From the NCBI GenBank assembly GCA_964580995.1, contig CAZOMV010000118.1, positions 1-16,920 of the forward strand: 16,920 bases of DNA, given 5' to 3'. Position 1 is the stretch's first letter, and each line of letters begins with the position of its first letter. This DNA comes from JAKJEP01 sp964580995. Its GTDB lineage: Bacteria > Planctomycetota > Phycisphaerae > Sedimentisphaerales > SM23-30. The notes beneath the pieces are model-generated. The model did not search any database, was not told where the DNA came from, and saw nothing but the letters and a program-made list of their open reading frames with translations. The translations under genes were made by a program, and so were the position numbers. Shown here piece after piece: positions 7,016 through 14,369 of this stretch.

Positions 7016-8650
7016 TCAGCGACAGGGCCGGAAACCATAATAATAGCTGGTTCCGGAAGGGCTGTAATTGGCCCATGCTGAAATCGCACAGCCGCTATCA
7101 TTACTGCTCCAGCCGCCACCGCATAAAATATACGAAGTACTGGAATAAGCACTGCTGGTCCATTCCCAGATATTTCCCGCCATATCGCACATTTCATAAC
7201 CAAACGGCCCGAAGCTGCCCACGACCGTGGTGCCGTAGGGATGGGTTGAATTATAATAATTCGCCAGGGACGTGGTTATGCCCGTGCCGCAGCCATAGAC
7301 AAAACTGCCGTCATGATCCGCTACCGCCCGCCATTGCCACTCGGACGGCAGATAATACCCGTAATAATTACAGAAGGCCATCGCTCCATACCAACTGACA
7401 TAGGTTACCGGATGATTCTCAAAACCGCTGTCCACGCTGAACCGGCCATTGTAGTTGATCCGGGCTGCTCCTCCCTTGGTAGCACCATTGTATGTTTCCC
7501 CCGCGCCTGACAGATTATAATATGCCAGACCAGCATAATCTGCCCCGCCGTTGGCGCCATTGGCACCAGCCACCGTGGAACTGTAAACAGACACATCCTG
7601 AGTAGCCAGGGCCGCGTTGAGAAAATCGCAGTATTGGGCATTGGTTATCTCGAATTGGCTCATCTGGCCGGAAAAACTCTCATGGCCCGAAACTCCCGGA
7701 TCGTTTATCGGGATCCAGACCATCCCGTCCGGTTCCCGAACACCCAGCGAAATTACCAGGTTTACGGCGGAGCCAGACAGAACGAAACTGCCAGGACCCG
7801 GTTCCGACCGGATCACCACACCCGCGGGAATGGTGGCATGGTATTGCTGGGTGATCGTACCAACCTGCAGAGAAGCGGCCAGAATGGCATCTTCCGCCGC
7901 CGCCTGGGGCATACCAATTATATAGGGAACTAAGGCACCCGCCCGGCAGACACGAAAACCAACGGTTGCGTTCGTATAGCCCCGGTCGGTATCATATCGG
8001 TAGGAAACCATACAATGACTTTCATCTGAGTTCCAGCCGCCGCCGCGAATGACCCGGTTACTGTCATTCTCCATCGTTGCGGTCCACTCCTGGACATTTC
8101 CCGCCAGATCGCCCATTCCGTACCCATAGCAGCCAAACCTGCCCGCAACCGTGGTACCCTGCGGGTGAAGGGAATCATAATAGTTCGCTTTATTATGATT
8201 GATACTGACGCCGCAGCCATAGATATAGCTGCCGTCATAATCTGCCGCCGCCTGCCACTGCCATTCCGTCGGCAGACAATAGCCGTAATAGTTGCAGAAA
8301 GCGGCGGCACCATACCAACTGACATGGGTAACCGGATGATTGCCCCAGTCTGCGTCCACGGAAAAGATCCCTTCATTGTATTGAATCCGGGCCGCACCGC
8401 CATCGATCGCTCCATTGTCATTCAGGCCCGCCCCGGCCAGGTCATAGTACAATTGCCCGGCATAGTCTTCGCCGCTGTGGGAACCGCCGGCGCCAATGAC
8501 CTGGGTACCGTCCACACTAAGATCGCCGGTGCCCAGGGCCTCATTAAGGAACCGGCAATACTGCCCGTTGGTGATTTCATATTTGCTCATCTGGCCGGTG
8601 AAACCTTCCTGGTCGGGAATGCCGGGGTCGTCAACATAAATCCAGATTAT
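7016..8650 (-). repeat. Internal duplication of the FGE-sulfatase domain
   Basis: The segments 7943-8650 and 7016-7726 encode two clearly homologous FGE-sulfatase domains, separated by the PASTA-coding segment. Shared landmarks include EITN.QYC.FLN, HPVT.VSWYGA.AFCNYYGY, P.EWQW.A.AD.DGS and GFR.CR. They have diverged at DNA level, so the duplication is old. The C-terminal copy is richer in Ser/Tyr/Asn in its last 40 residues. Confidence 0.8.
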
Positions 8651-11600
8651 CTCGCCCGGCTCCATACCCATATCGGAAGTGAGCCAGTTGTCGGCCAGTT
8701 CCAGCAGATCCTCCAGCGTGACATAATAATCGCGATCGAAATCGCCCGGCTGATAAATTAACGCCTCATTGAAATGCAGGAAGTACGCCCAGGGACGGTT
8801 CCGCCAGGTGGATCGATACTGGCATATCTGCGTATTGTCGTAATCGGTGCACATCCACCAGGTGTTCAAAAACAGGGCATAATCGACAAAATCGACCGCC
8901 TGGTTGCCGTCCAGGTCGCAGGGATGATGCAGGCTCAGCGGACTCTCGCCGCAGGCATCGGCGGCAACCGCGCTGACCGTCCGGTGGAAATCGGTGAAGT
9001 ACAGCAGGCCGTTGCCGGCGATCACCGGATAAGACATCGGGGTTTTCTGGGCCACAAAGCTGGCGGTATTGTTGTTGATATAGCCGGGACCGACCTCTCT
9101 TACGATAGTATCGATGATCTGGCCCGTTTCCGTGTCGATAATACAAATACACTTGCTGGGGTTGGTAGTGTTTGAGGGGCTTTCACCCAGGGCATAGAGA
9201 ATGCCAGGATTAATCATACCCAGAGAAGTCAAAATACACTGCGATATATTATAGTCATAGACGCTGTTCAGATTTATACTCCATTTCACAATATTGTTGG
9301 GATCGTAGGCGGTTATTACGCTGTTGGTCTGGCCTGCATAGCGGCAATCATCCGTGCCGGTTATTTCCATACCGGAGAACAGGCTGGGGATATTGTAGAA
9401 GATCCCGTTCAGAACCGAGGCCACCCGGCCTTCCTGCGGCTCTAGCACATAGATCGAGCTGTCCTCACCGGCGGCATAAATACGGCCGGCGGCATCCACC
9501 GTCAGCGAGAAGCCTTCGCCCATACCGAGACGGGTAATCCATTTGAGGGAGCCGTTGGGATTGACCGCTCGAAGGTAGGAGTCATCAAAGCTGACATAGA
9601 TCGTGCCGTCCGGACCCAGGGCGGGCGGATTCCAGGCGGAGAAGGTGTCCGGGTCAGCCGGGTCAAAGGGGCCGATAGCCGGATCGCGCAGGTCAATACT
9701 CCAAAGAACCGTACCGTCAGCCGGATCGAGCGCCAGCAGGTGCGTATCATCCTTGGTGTTCAGATAGATCGTGCCATTGTAAGCCACTACCGGCGAGGTA
9801 CAGATCCCCGCCCCGCCCAGCGATGGCGTCTGCCACACAATCGACCCGTCGCTGGGATTCAGGGCGTAGAGTATCGGCTGGAAAAGACTGCCGATATAGA
9901 TAGTGCCGTCCTGCCCGATCGTCGGCGAAACCTGCATCGCCACCGCCGTCCGGCTGGCGGTAGGAACCCTGAACCGCCACAACTCGCTGCCATCAGCCCC
10001 CAAGGCATAGAGCGTCCCATCCTGGCAGCCGAAAAACACCTTGCCGTCCGCGCCCACCGCCGGGGAACAGTAAACAATCCCGCCGGTGTTATGCGTCCAG
10101 CGTAACTGCCCTTGTTTATCCAGTGCGTAGAGCTTACCGTTTTTCGCCCCGAAATAGACACTGCCATCCGGCCCCACCGAGGGGGTCTCGATCAGCTCCG
10201 ACCCGCTGTCAAACTGCCACACTTCCTCCCCATCGGCATTAACGGTATAGAGAATACCGTCCTCGCAGACAATATGCAGATTATTGTCCGCCCCCACCAC
10301 CAGCCCCGTCGTCACCGCCTCCGGCGTATGATACTGCCACTGAATGCAGCCCACCTCCGGCCCGGCAAAATCCGCCAGCCCGCTCCGCTGCACATCATGC
10401 CCCTGCGTCTTCCATAAAGCACTAACCGCCGCCCCGACGGCGTCGGGATGAATCGTAAACGGCGCTTCCTGCTGCCCATAAACGATACCCGCTGGCTCCT
10501 CGTGCGCGGCAATGGCCACCAGACACTGATCGGAATTCGCATCCGGCACCGTCCACTGGTAATTGCCGCTATTGGCAATATCGCCAACCACCGCCAGCCA
10601 GTCCGTCCCGCCGTTGAGGCTGTAGCTCAGATCGATCGTCCCTTCATAGTTCCTGCTCTCCCAGGCCAGCCGGTGTGTACTGCCCGCCGCCCAGAGTTCC
10701 CCTCCTTCCGGTTCGGTCATCATCAGCCTGGCAAAACCGGGGTACTCATAGGTCCCCATATCCGCGATTTCGCTGCCGTTCCGGTCCCCGTCCTGCGGCC
10801 GAAAATTGCCCTGCAAATCTTCATAGACCGTTAGCGACGCCGTGGTATTCAGGCCGGTATCAATACACCCGGACCCGGCCGCCAGATGAAAATCGCTAGA
10901 GGATACAAAGTTGGGATCGATGCTGATATTCCCCGTCCCGCTGGTCCCTTCCGGCCAGCAGGAATAGGTTAGAACGCTGGTATTATTGGTAAGGGCATCC
11001 GGACTATTTCCCCAGATAATACAATTGGCCAGCTTGCCGTCGCAGCTATTCAGGACGCCCGTCGTTCCGGTATTTTGCGTGATAGTGCAATTGAGGATAC
11101 TGCCGTCGCAGTTGTGAATCCCGCCGCCGTAATCCGCCTGGTTATTACATATGAGGCAGTTCAGAATGAGGCCGTTACAGGCGGCGATCCCCCCGCCGTA
11201 AACCGAGGTGTTGCCGGCGATGACACACCGGCTGATCCGGCCCTTGCAGCCCCAGATCCCGCCTCCGGCTGAGGTGGCGCTGTTCCCGGTGATGACGCAC
11301 CGGCTGATAGTGGGGCAGGTATCCGTATTATTGCCCACGATCCCGCCGCCGCTGCCGCTTACCGCCCCGCCGGTGATGGTAAAACCGTCCAGCAGGCAGG
11401 ACGAATTCTCCTTATTGGTAAATTTAACTACGGAAGTAGTGCCGGTGCCCTGAATAATCGTTGCCACGACTATATTTGGATCATCCGGATCCGCGGAGCG
11501 CAGGGTGAGATTCTTCCCGTTGAAACTGATATTTTCATTATAAGTCCCCGGTGCTACGATAATGGTGTCATAGTTGGCCGCCGCGGTGATCGCCGCCTGG

Positions 11601-11725
11601 ATCGTCGCATACTGCGCCGGCACCAGCCGGTCCGCCGCCCCCGCCGGCCGGGCCGAAAAGATCCCCGCCAGAACCGCCAGAATTACCAGTGCCCGCTTTA
11701 GATATTTCCCTGTCTTTTGTTCCAT
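7016..11725 (-). CDS. Giant secreted multidomain protein: beta-helix, propeller, dockerin, FGE-sulfatase, PASTA, FGE-sulfatase
   Basis: About 1569 residues from ATG 11725, chosen because GGAAAGGG (11740-11733) lies 7 bases upstream and a clean signal peptide follows (KRALVILAVLAGIFSARPAGAA). The frame extends upstream to ATG 11818 but that adds a polar leader before the signal peptide. Domains in order (residues from 11725): right-handed beta-helix with GGGI repeats, about 35-330; Ig-like domain (EPEGGELWAAGS...), 337-427; PQQ/WD40-like propeller with repeated DGTIY and LYAL, about 435-925; dockerin-like loops DLDGNQAVDFVD (937-948) and DFDRDYYVTLED (995-1006); FGE-sulfatase domain 1026-1261 (WYGAAAFCNYYGYCLP, GNVQEW, RGGGW, GFRVC); PASTA domain 1266-1328; second FGE-sulfatase domain 1334-1569 ending GFRPCR. 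No C-terminal anchor is visible. It follows the pilin-like genes by 77 bases and is probably co-transcribed. The FGE copies are likely structural or binding modules, not sulfatase activators. Function unknown. Confidence 0.85.
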   Translation of the reverse strand: MEQKTGKYLKRALVILAVLAGIFSARPAGAADRLVPAQYATIQAAITAAANYDTIIVAPGTYNENISFNGKNLTLRSADPDDPNIVVATIIQGTGTTSVVKFTNKENSSCLLDGFTITGGAVSGSGGGIVGNNTDTCPTISRCVITGNSATSAGGGIWGCKGRISRCVIAGNTSVYGGGIAACNGLILNCLICNNQADYGGGIHNCDGSILNCTITQNTGTTGVLNSCDGKLANCIIWGNSPDALTNNTSVLTYSCWPEGTSGTGNISIDPNFVSSSDFHLAAGSGCIDTGLNTTASLTVYEDLQGNFRPQDGDRNGSEIADMGTYEYPGFARLMMTEPEGGELWAAGSTHRLAWESRNYEGTIDLSYSLNGGTDWLAVVGDIANSGNYQWTVPDANSDQCLVAIAAHEEPAGIVYGQQEAPFTIHPDAVGAAVSALWKTQGHDVQRSGLADFAGPEVGCIQWQYHTPEAVTTGLVVGADNNLHIVCEDGILYTVNADGEEVWQFDSGSELIETPSVGPDGSVYFGAKNGKLYALDKQGQLRWTHNTGGIVYCSPAVGADGKVFFGCQDGTLYALGADGSELWRFRVPTASRTAVAMQVSPTIGQDGTIYIGSLFQPILYALNPSDGSIVWQTPSLGGAGICTSPVVAYNGTIYLNTKDDTHLLALDPADGTVLWSIDLRDPAIGPFDPADPDTFSAWNPPALGPDGTIYVSFDDSYLRAVNPNGSLKWITRLGMGEGFSLTVDAAGRIYAAGEDSSIYVLEPQEGRVASVLNGIFYNIPSLFSGMEITGTDDCRYAGQTNSVITAYDPNNIVKWSINLNSVYDYNISQCILTSLGMINPGILYALGESPSNTTNPSKCICIIDTETGQIIDTIVREVGPGYINNNTASFVAQKTPMSYPVIAGNGLLYFTDFHRTVSAVAADACGESPLSLHHPCDLDGNQAVDFVDYALFLNTWWMCTDYDNTQICQYRSTWRNRPWAYFLHFNEALIYQPGDFDRDYYVTLEDLLELADNWLTSDMGMEPGEIIWIYVDDPGIPDQEGFTGQMSKYEITNGQYCRFLNEALGTGDLSVDGTQVIGAGGSHSGEDYAGQLYYDLAGAGLNDNGAIDGGAARIQYNEGIFSVDADWGNHPVTHVSWYGAAAFCNYYGYCLPTEWQWQAAADYDGSYIYGCGVSINHNKANYYDSLHPQGTTVAGRFGCYGYGMGDLAGNVQEWTATMENDSNRVIRGGGWNSDESHCMVSYRYDTDRGYTNATVGFRVCRAGALVPYIIGMPQAAAEDAILAASLQVGTITQQYHATIPAGVVIRSEPGPGSFVLSGSAVNLVISLGVREPDGMVWIPINDPGVSGHESFSGQMSQFEITNAQYCDFLNAALATQDVSVYSSTVAGANGANGGADYAGLAYYNLSGAGETYNGATKGGAARINYNGRFSVDSGFENHPVTYVSWYGAMAFCNYYGYYLPSEWQWRAVADHDGSFVYGCGTGITTSLANYYNSTHPYGTTVVGSFGPFGYEMCDMAGNIWEWTSSAYSSTSYILCGGGWSSNDSGCAISAWANYSPSGTSYYYGFRPCR

Positions 11726-11802
11726 GGTATTACCCTTTCCAATATGTTTGTCCCGATATTTTTTGCTTATCCTCATCATGTTTGGATTATTTTTCATTTC
11801 CA

Positions 11803-12672
11803 TTAAAATCCCGGCCAAATAAAACCTATATATCCGCCGTAGAGTTCCAGCGTGCCTTGAGCGGTACTGCGCTGTATGATGAAATCTTCAATGGACATTT
11901 CTTCAACATGACCGTCAAAGAAGACGATATTGCCGTTTCCCTTTGTGTTATTGAACGAAGTACCTCCCGGTTGCCCAATCACCCCAGAAACCTTATGATA
12001 TCGTCCCACGGAATCCTCCGCATTATTTCTGGTGTCATAAGTAGGATTACACAATGATACACTGTTATCAAAAGCGGCATAATCCTGATAATCCTGTTCA
12101 AAGAGCATCATGACACCGGCAGGATTGGGCAATACCAATTCGGGATTGACCCGCCACAGGGGATCATTCATGGAATACGCCGCCTGGCCGTTTACTTCAT
12201 AACTCCACATCGGACCGGGTAGATTGCCTGCTTGATCAGTGCCCGGCCAGCCCCAGACTTCAGCGCTATGCAAAGAAATTCCTACTCTCTTTTTGGGATT
12301 CATTTTGTTGGTCAGGCTGGGGCAGGTGAAGGGAGAGCGGGTTTGCACATATTCCCATAAATAGCCCCATTCAAAAGCATGTGCCAACTGCTCGGGATCT
12401 GGATAATTCCAAGATCCGGTACCATGTATCGCACATTCATCAAATTCGATCCCCCAGCACGGAATCTTATCCTCATAATCCCGAGCATACAGCAGGGCTG
12501 CCGCCCCCAGCGTCTTCAGATTTGCCAGACACACCGCCCGCTTCCCGGCATCCCGGGCGTTGGTTAAGGCCGGCAGGATAACCAACGTCAATAGCGCCAG
12601 ACACCCGCCCACCACGACCACTTCCGTCCGCGTCAAACCTCTTTGCCTGCTTCCGTTTTTCATTTTACCCAT
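11803..12672 (-). CDS. Pilin-like secreted protein, copy A
   Basis: A 289-residue protein from ATG 12672, supported by AAGGA (12684-12680) 7 bases upstream; that site overlaps the stop of copy B. The N-terminus is a type IV pilin-like leader: RQRG, then LTRTE with Glu five residues after the Gly, then a hydrophobic helix (VVVVGGCLALLTLVILPAL). The usual GFTLIE is thus degenerate but G(-1) and E(+5) are kept. After the helix comes the family-typical NARDAGKRAVCLANLKTLGAA and, near the C-terminus, GNIVFFDGHVEEM, the VFFDGHV block of planctomycete DUF1559/H-X9-DG pilin-like proteins, with the conserved His missing. The protein ends GYIGFIWPGF. These proteins are thought to be exported and assembled by a type II secretion/type IV pilus-like machinery, which is not in this window. 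Exact role unknown. Confidence 0.8.
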   Translation of the reverse strand: MGKMKNGSRQRGLTRTEVVVVGGCLALLTLVILPALTNARDAGKRAVCLANLKTLGAAALLYARDYEDKIPCWGIEFDECAIHGTGSWNYPDPEQLAHAFEWGYLWEYVQTRSPFTCPSLTNKMNPKKRVGISLHSAEVWGWPGTDQAGNLPGPMWSYEVNGQAAYSMNDPLWRVNPELVLPNPAGVMMLFEQDYQDYAAFDNSVSLCNPTYDTRNNAEDSVGRYHKVSGVIGQPGGTSFNNTKGNGNIVFFDGHVEEMSIEDFIIQRSTAQGTLELYGGYIGFIWPGF

Positions 12673-12682
12673 CCTCTTTTCC

Positions 12683-13537
12683 TTAAAATCCCGGCCAGGT
12701 AAAACCCATATATCCACCGCAGAGCTTTAGCGTCCCTGCGGAAGTGCTGCGCTGCATTATGAATTCTTCAATGGGCATTTCGTCAACATGGCCGTCAAAG
12801 AAAACCATATTCCCGCTTGCCCTCAAGTTATTAAAAGTAGCACCTCCGAGTTGTCCAATCACCCCGGAAACATTATGGTATCGCCCCAGGGAATCTTCCG
12901 CATTAGTTCTGGTATCATAAGTAGGATTAAACAGGCAAACACTGTTATCAAAAGGGGCATAATCATAACAATCCTGTTCAAAGAGCATCATAACGCCATC
13001 TGGGGCGGGCATCACCAGCTCCGGATTGGCACGCCACTGTGGATCATTCATACACCTGCCTGCCTGGGCGTTTACTACATAATTCCACATGGGGCCGGGA
13101 GGGTTGGAAGTGCCTTCCCCGTCCGGCCAGCCCCAGACATAGCAAGAGTGTAAAGATATACAACGGGGTTTGGGATTCATTTTGTTTGTCAGGCTGGGGC
13201 AGGTGTAAGGAGTGTTATTTTGGACATATTCCCAGAGATAGCCCCATTCAAAGGCATGTAACAATTGGTCGGGATTGGGATTGGTCCATGACCCTGAACC
13301 AAACCGGTCCAATTCATCGAATTCAATCCCCCACCCGGGAATCTTATCCTCATAATCCCGGGCATACAGCAGGGCCGCCGCCCCCAGCGTCTTCAGATTC
13401 GCCAGACACACCGCCCGCTTCCCCGCCTCCCGCGCCCCCGTCAGCCCCGGCAGCGTCACCAACAGCACCAGCGCCGCGCAAACGGCCACCACCACCATTT
13501 CCACACGGCCAAACGCCCATTTCCTCTGGCTGTCCAT
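12683..13537 (-). CDS. Pilin-like secreted protein, copy B
   Basis: A 284-residue paralogue of copy A, first gene of the operon. ATG 13537 is chosen because GAGG (13549-13546) is 8 bases upstream and the leader is then short; the frame itself extends up to 13603. The leader is QRKWA, then FGRVE and a hydrophobic helix (MVVVAVCAALVLLVTLPGL); Glu is again at +5, but position -1 is Ala instead of Gly, which can reduce or abolish prepilin peptidase cleavage in known systems. Downstream KRAVCLANLKTLGAAALLYA, EDKIPGWGIEFDE, NMVFFDGHVDEM and the terminal GFTWPGF are shared with copy A. It is separated from copy A by 10 bases and preceded by a good promoter at 13620-13648. Either a pseudopilin-like subunit or a membrane-retained surface protein; function unknown. 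Confidence 0.8.
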   Translation of the reverse strand: MDSQRKWAFGRVEMVVVAVCAALVLLVTLPGLTGAREAGKRAVCLANLKTLGAAALLYARDYEDKIPGWGIEFDELDRFGSGSWTNPNPDQLLHAFEWGYLWEYVQNNTPYTCPSLTNKMNPKPRCISLHSCYVWGWPDGEGTSNPPGPMWNYVVNAQAGRCMNDPQWRANPELVMPAPDGVMMLFEQDCYDYAPFDNSVCLFNPTYDTRTNAEDSLGRYHNVSGVIGQLGGATFNNLRASGNMVFFDGHVDEMPIEEFIMQRSTSAGTLKLCGGYMGFTWPGF

Positions 13538-13570
13538 GCCTTTATCCTCACCAGGAAGCAGCGAACTCGA

Positions 13571-13594
13571 GTACCCCCTTACCGGACCGGGTAC
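13571..13594 (-). promoter_or_regulatory. Hairpin in the 5' leader of the pilin-like operon
   Basis: GTACCC (13571-13576) pairs with GGGTAC (13589-13594) around a 12-base loop that itself holds the near-palindrome CCGGACCGG. It lies in the predicted untranslated leader, about 34 bases before ATG 13537, so it could affect transcript stability or translation. No known riboswitch is recognised. Confidence 0.3.
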
Positions 13595-13619
13595 CCTAAC
13601 CATTTACTTGTATCGGTAT

Positions 13620-13648
13620 ATTATACCCTTCCCGCCCCATCATTGCAA
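13620..13648 (-). promoter_or_regulatory. sigma70-like promoter of the pilin/giant-protein operon
   Basis: On the minus strand a perfect TATAAT (13625-13620) lies exactly 17 bases from TTGCAA (13648-13643), giving a start point near 13613 and a leader of about 75 bases. The -10 is embedded in a 13-base inverted repeat GGTATA-T-TATACC (13615-13627), a possible operator. The three minus-strand genes downstream have gaps of 10 and 77 bases, so one transcript is plausible. Confidence 0.65.
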
Positions 13649-13709
13649 GACTTTTTTCCTCTCCCGCACCCATAATAAACCTGCCATCCTGCCGCCGCCG
13701 TTCTGAGTT

Positions 13710-13729
13710 CAACCTTCAGGTTGCTTTTT
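13710..13729 (+). terminator. Small palindrome followed by T5, terminator-like or dispersed repeat
   Basis: CAACC-TTCA-GGTTG (13710-13723) followed by C and five T (13725-13729) has the form of a short plus-strand intrinsic terminator. No plus-strand gene ends here, so it may instead be one of the small dispersed palindromes of this intergenic DNA. A second hairpin (CACCCCTC with GAGG-C-GGTG) lies around 13842-13865. The surrounding 13650-13878 is pyrimidine-rich and carries no convincing gene. Confidence 0.3.
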
Positions 13730-13878
13730 CCTGTATCACCTCCCCTCGCCCCGACCGCCCCTGTCCCTCCTCCTCTCTTCACGGGGGGAAACCGCCGTTC
13801 CATGCTCTCCAAGCTGGAAATATCCTCCCGACCAATCGTCCCACCCCTCCGACCACGAGGCGGTGAGCCAGTCTTTCC

Positions 13879-13905
13879 CTGTCCGACCTGTCTAATTTGT
13901 CTGAA
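13879..13905. repeat. Nonamer tandem array, 3 units
   Basis: Units CTGTCCGAC (13879-13887), CTGTCTAAT (13888-13896) and TTGTCTGAA (13897-13905) follow the pattern YTGTCYRAN. The array abuts the next heptamer array without a gap. Short tandem arrays of this kind are known in intergenic DNA of cyanobacteria and other bacteria; function unknown. Confidence 0.6.
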
Positions 13906-13933
13906 CTGATAACCGATAACCGATAACTGATAA
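13906..13933. repeat. Heptamer tandem array CYGATAA, 4 units
   Basis: Four exact-length units CTGATAA, CCGATAA, CCGATAA, CTGATAA run from 13906 to 13933, varying only at the second base. They directly follow the nonamer array. The pattern resembles the short tandemly repeated heptamers described from cyanobacterial genomes. Confidence 0.8.
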
Positions 13934-13942
13934 CCATTTTTT

Positions 13943-13970
13943 AATTCGTAATTCATAATTCGTAATTTTT
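13943..13970. repeat. Heptamer tandem array AATTCRT, 3 units plus a decayed fourth
   Basis: Units AATTCGT (13943-13949), AATTCAT (13950-13956), AATTCGT (13957-13963) and a degenerate AATTTTT (13964-13970). It is separated from the CYGATAA array by nine bases (CCATTTTTT-like spacer). Same unit length, different sequence. Confidence 0.75.
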
Positions 13971-13999
13971 TCCAATTGCTTCGTGTAAATATCATTCAC

Positions 14000-14088
14000 T
14001 TTTACTACACTTTTGCTCTACTTTTCACCTGTTTTACCCATGTTTTATATCACTTTCTTCATCTTTTACTATACTTTGTTCAACATTT
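14000..14088. other. Helically phased T-tracts (predicted intrinsically curved DNA)
   Basis: Nine runs of three or four T begin at 14000, 14011, 14022, 14032, 14043, 14054, 14064, 14075 and 14086. Spacings are 11, 11, 10, 11, 11, 10, 11 and 11, mean about 10.75 bp, close to one DNA turn. Phased A/T-tracts are the classical cause of static DNA bending. A-tracts at 14119-14122 and 14140-14144 roughly keep the phase. The same stretch is nearly devoid of G on this strand: 13987-14188 holds about 8 G against about 53 C. It contains no convincing gene. Confidence 0.7.
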
Positions 14089-14254
14089 ACCAACTCAACC
14101 TAACCGTTAAATCTTACCAAAATCATTACCCATCTTATCAAAAATCTTACCCAACCGTTACAATCGTTATAATCGCTACTTTATTATCGGACCATCACTT
14201 TCCACGCAAAATAAGGACTTACGACGTTTCCTGAAAACTAAAAATAACGACTTA

Positions 14255-14286
14255 CAGCCATTTTTTTTTACACTAAAAAATGGTTG
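14255..14286. repeat. A/T-rich inverted repeat at the composition switch point
   Basis: CCATTTTTT (14258-14266) pairs perfectly with AAAAAATGG (14275-14283) around an 8-base loop; allowing one G-T wobble the stem extends to 14255-14286 (12 pairs). It lies between the C-rich/G-poor left part of the intergenic region and the G-rich right part. It could act as a terminator-like hairpin in either direction or extrude as a cruciform. Confidence 0.5.
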
Positions 14287-14369
14287 GGGCGACATCCCAG
14301 CATATCGGGCCGCTGTCGGGTACGGAGGGGAAACAGCAGTCGCTACGATTTGAGGAAACGGATCTGAAT

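Larger units (their letters stand above)
11803..13537 (-). repeat. Tandem gene duplication of pilin-like copies A and B
   Basis: The two adjacent coding regions are strongly similar in DNA as well as protein. For example, the segment around 12482-12545 nearly matches 13342-13405, and the 3' ends (11803 and 12683 onward) are near-identical over long stretches. The least conserved parts are the signal-sequence region and the segment after WGIEFDE. A relatively recent tandem duplication is the simplest explanation. Confidence 0.85.

Noticed and set aside
8165..8761. Plus-strand reading frames opposite the giant-protein gene
   Set aside because: They mirror repeated FGE, propeller and helix segments on the coding strand; no start signals or motifs.
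11726..11818. Upstream in-frame start (ATG 11818) for the giant protein
   Set aside because: It would place about 31 polar residues before the signal peptide and overlap the preceding gene, while ATG 11725 has a good ribosome binding site.
13621..13995. Minus-strand reading frame of 124 codons in the intergenic region
   Set aside because: It spans the short tandem arrays and the pilin operon promoter; such frames arise from the heptamer repeats and show no protein signature.
14013..14234. Plus-strand reading frame over the phased T-tracts
   Set aside because: Its composition (Tyr, Phe, Ile, Ser, Thr) simply reflects the G-poor pyrimidine-rich DNA; the periodicity is 10.75 bp, not a multiple of three.
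14286..14301. GG-N10-GC spacing suggestive of a sigma54 promoter
   Set aside because: The flanking bases match the -24/-12 consensus poorly.
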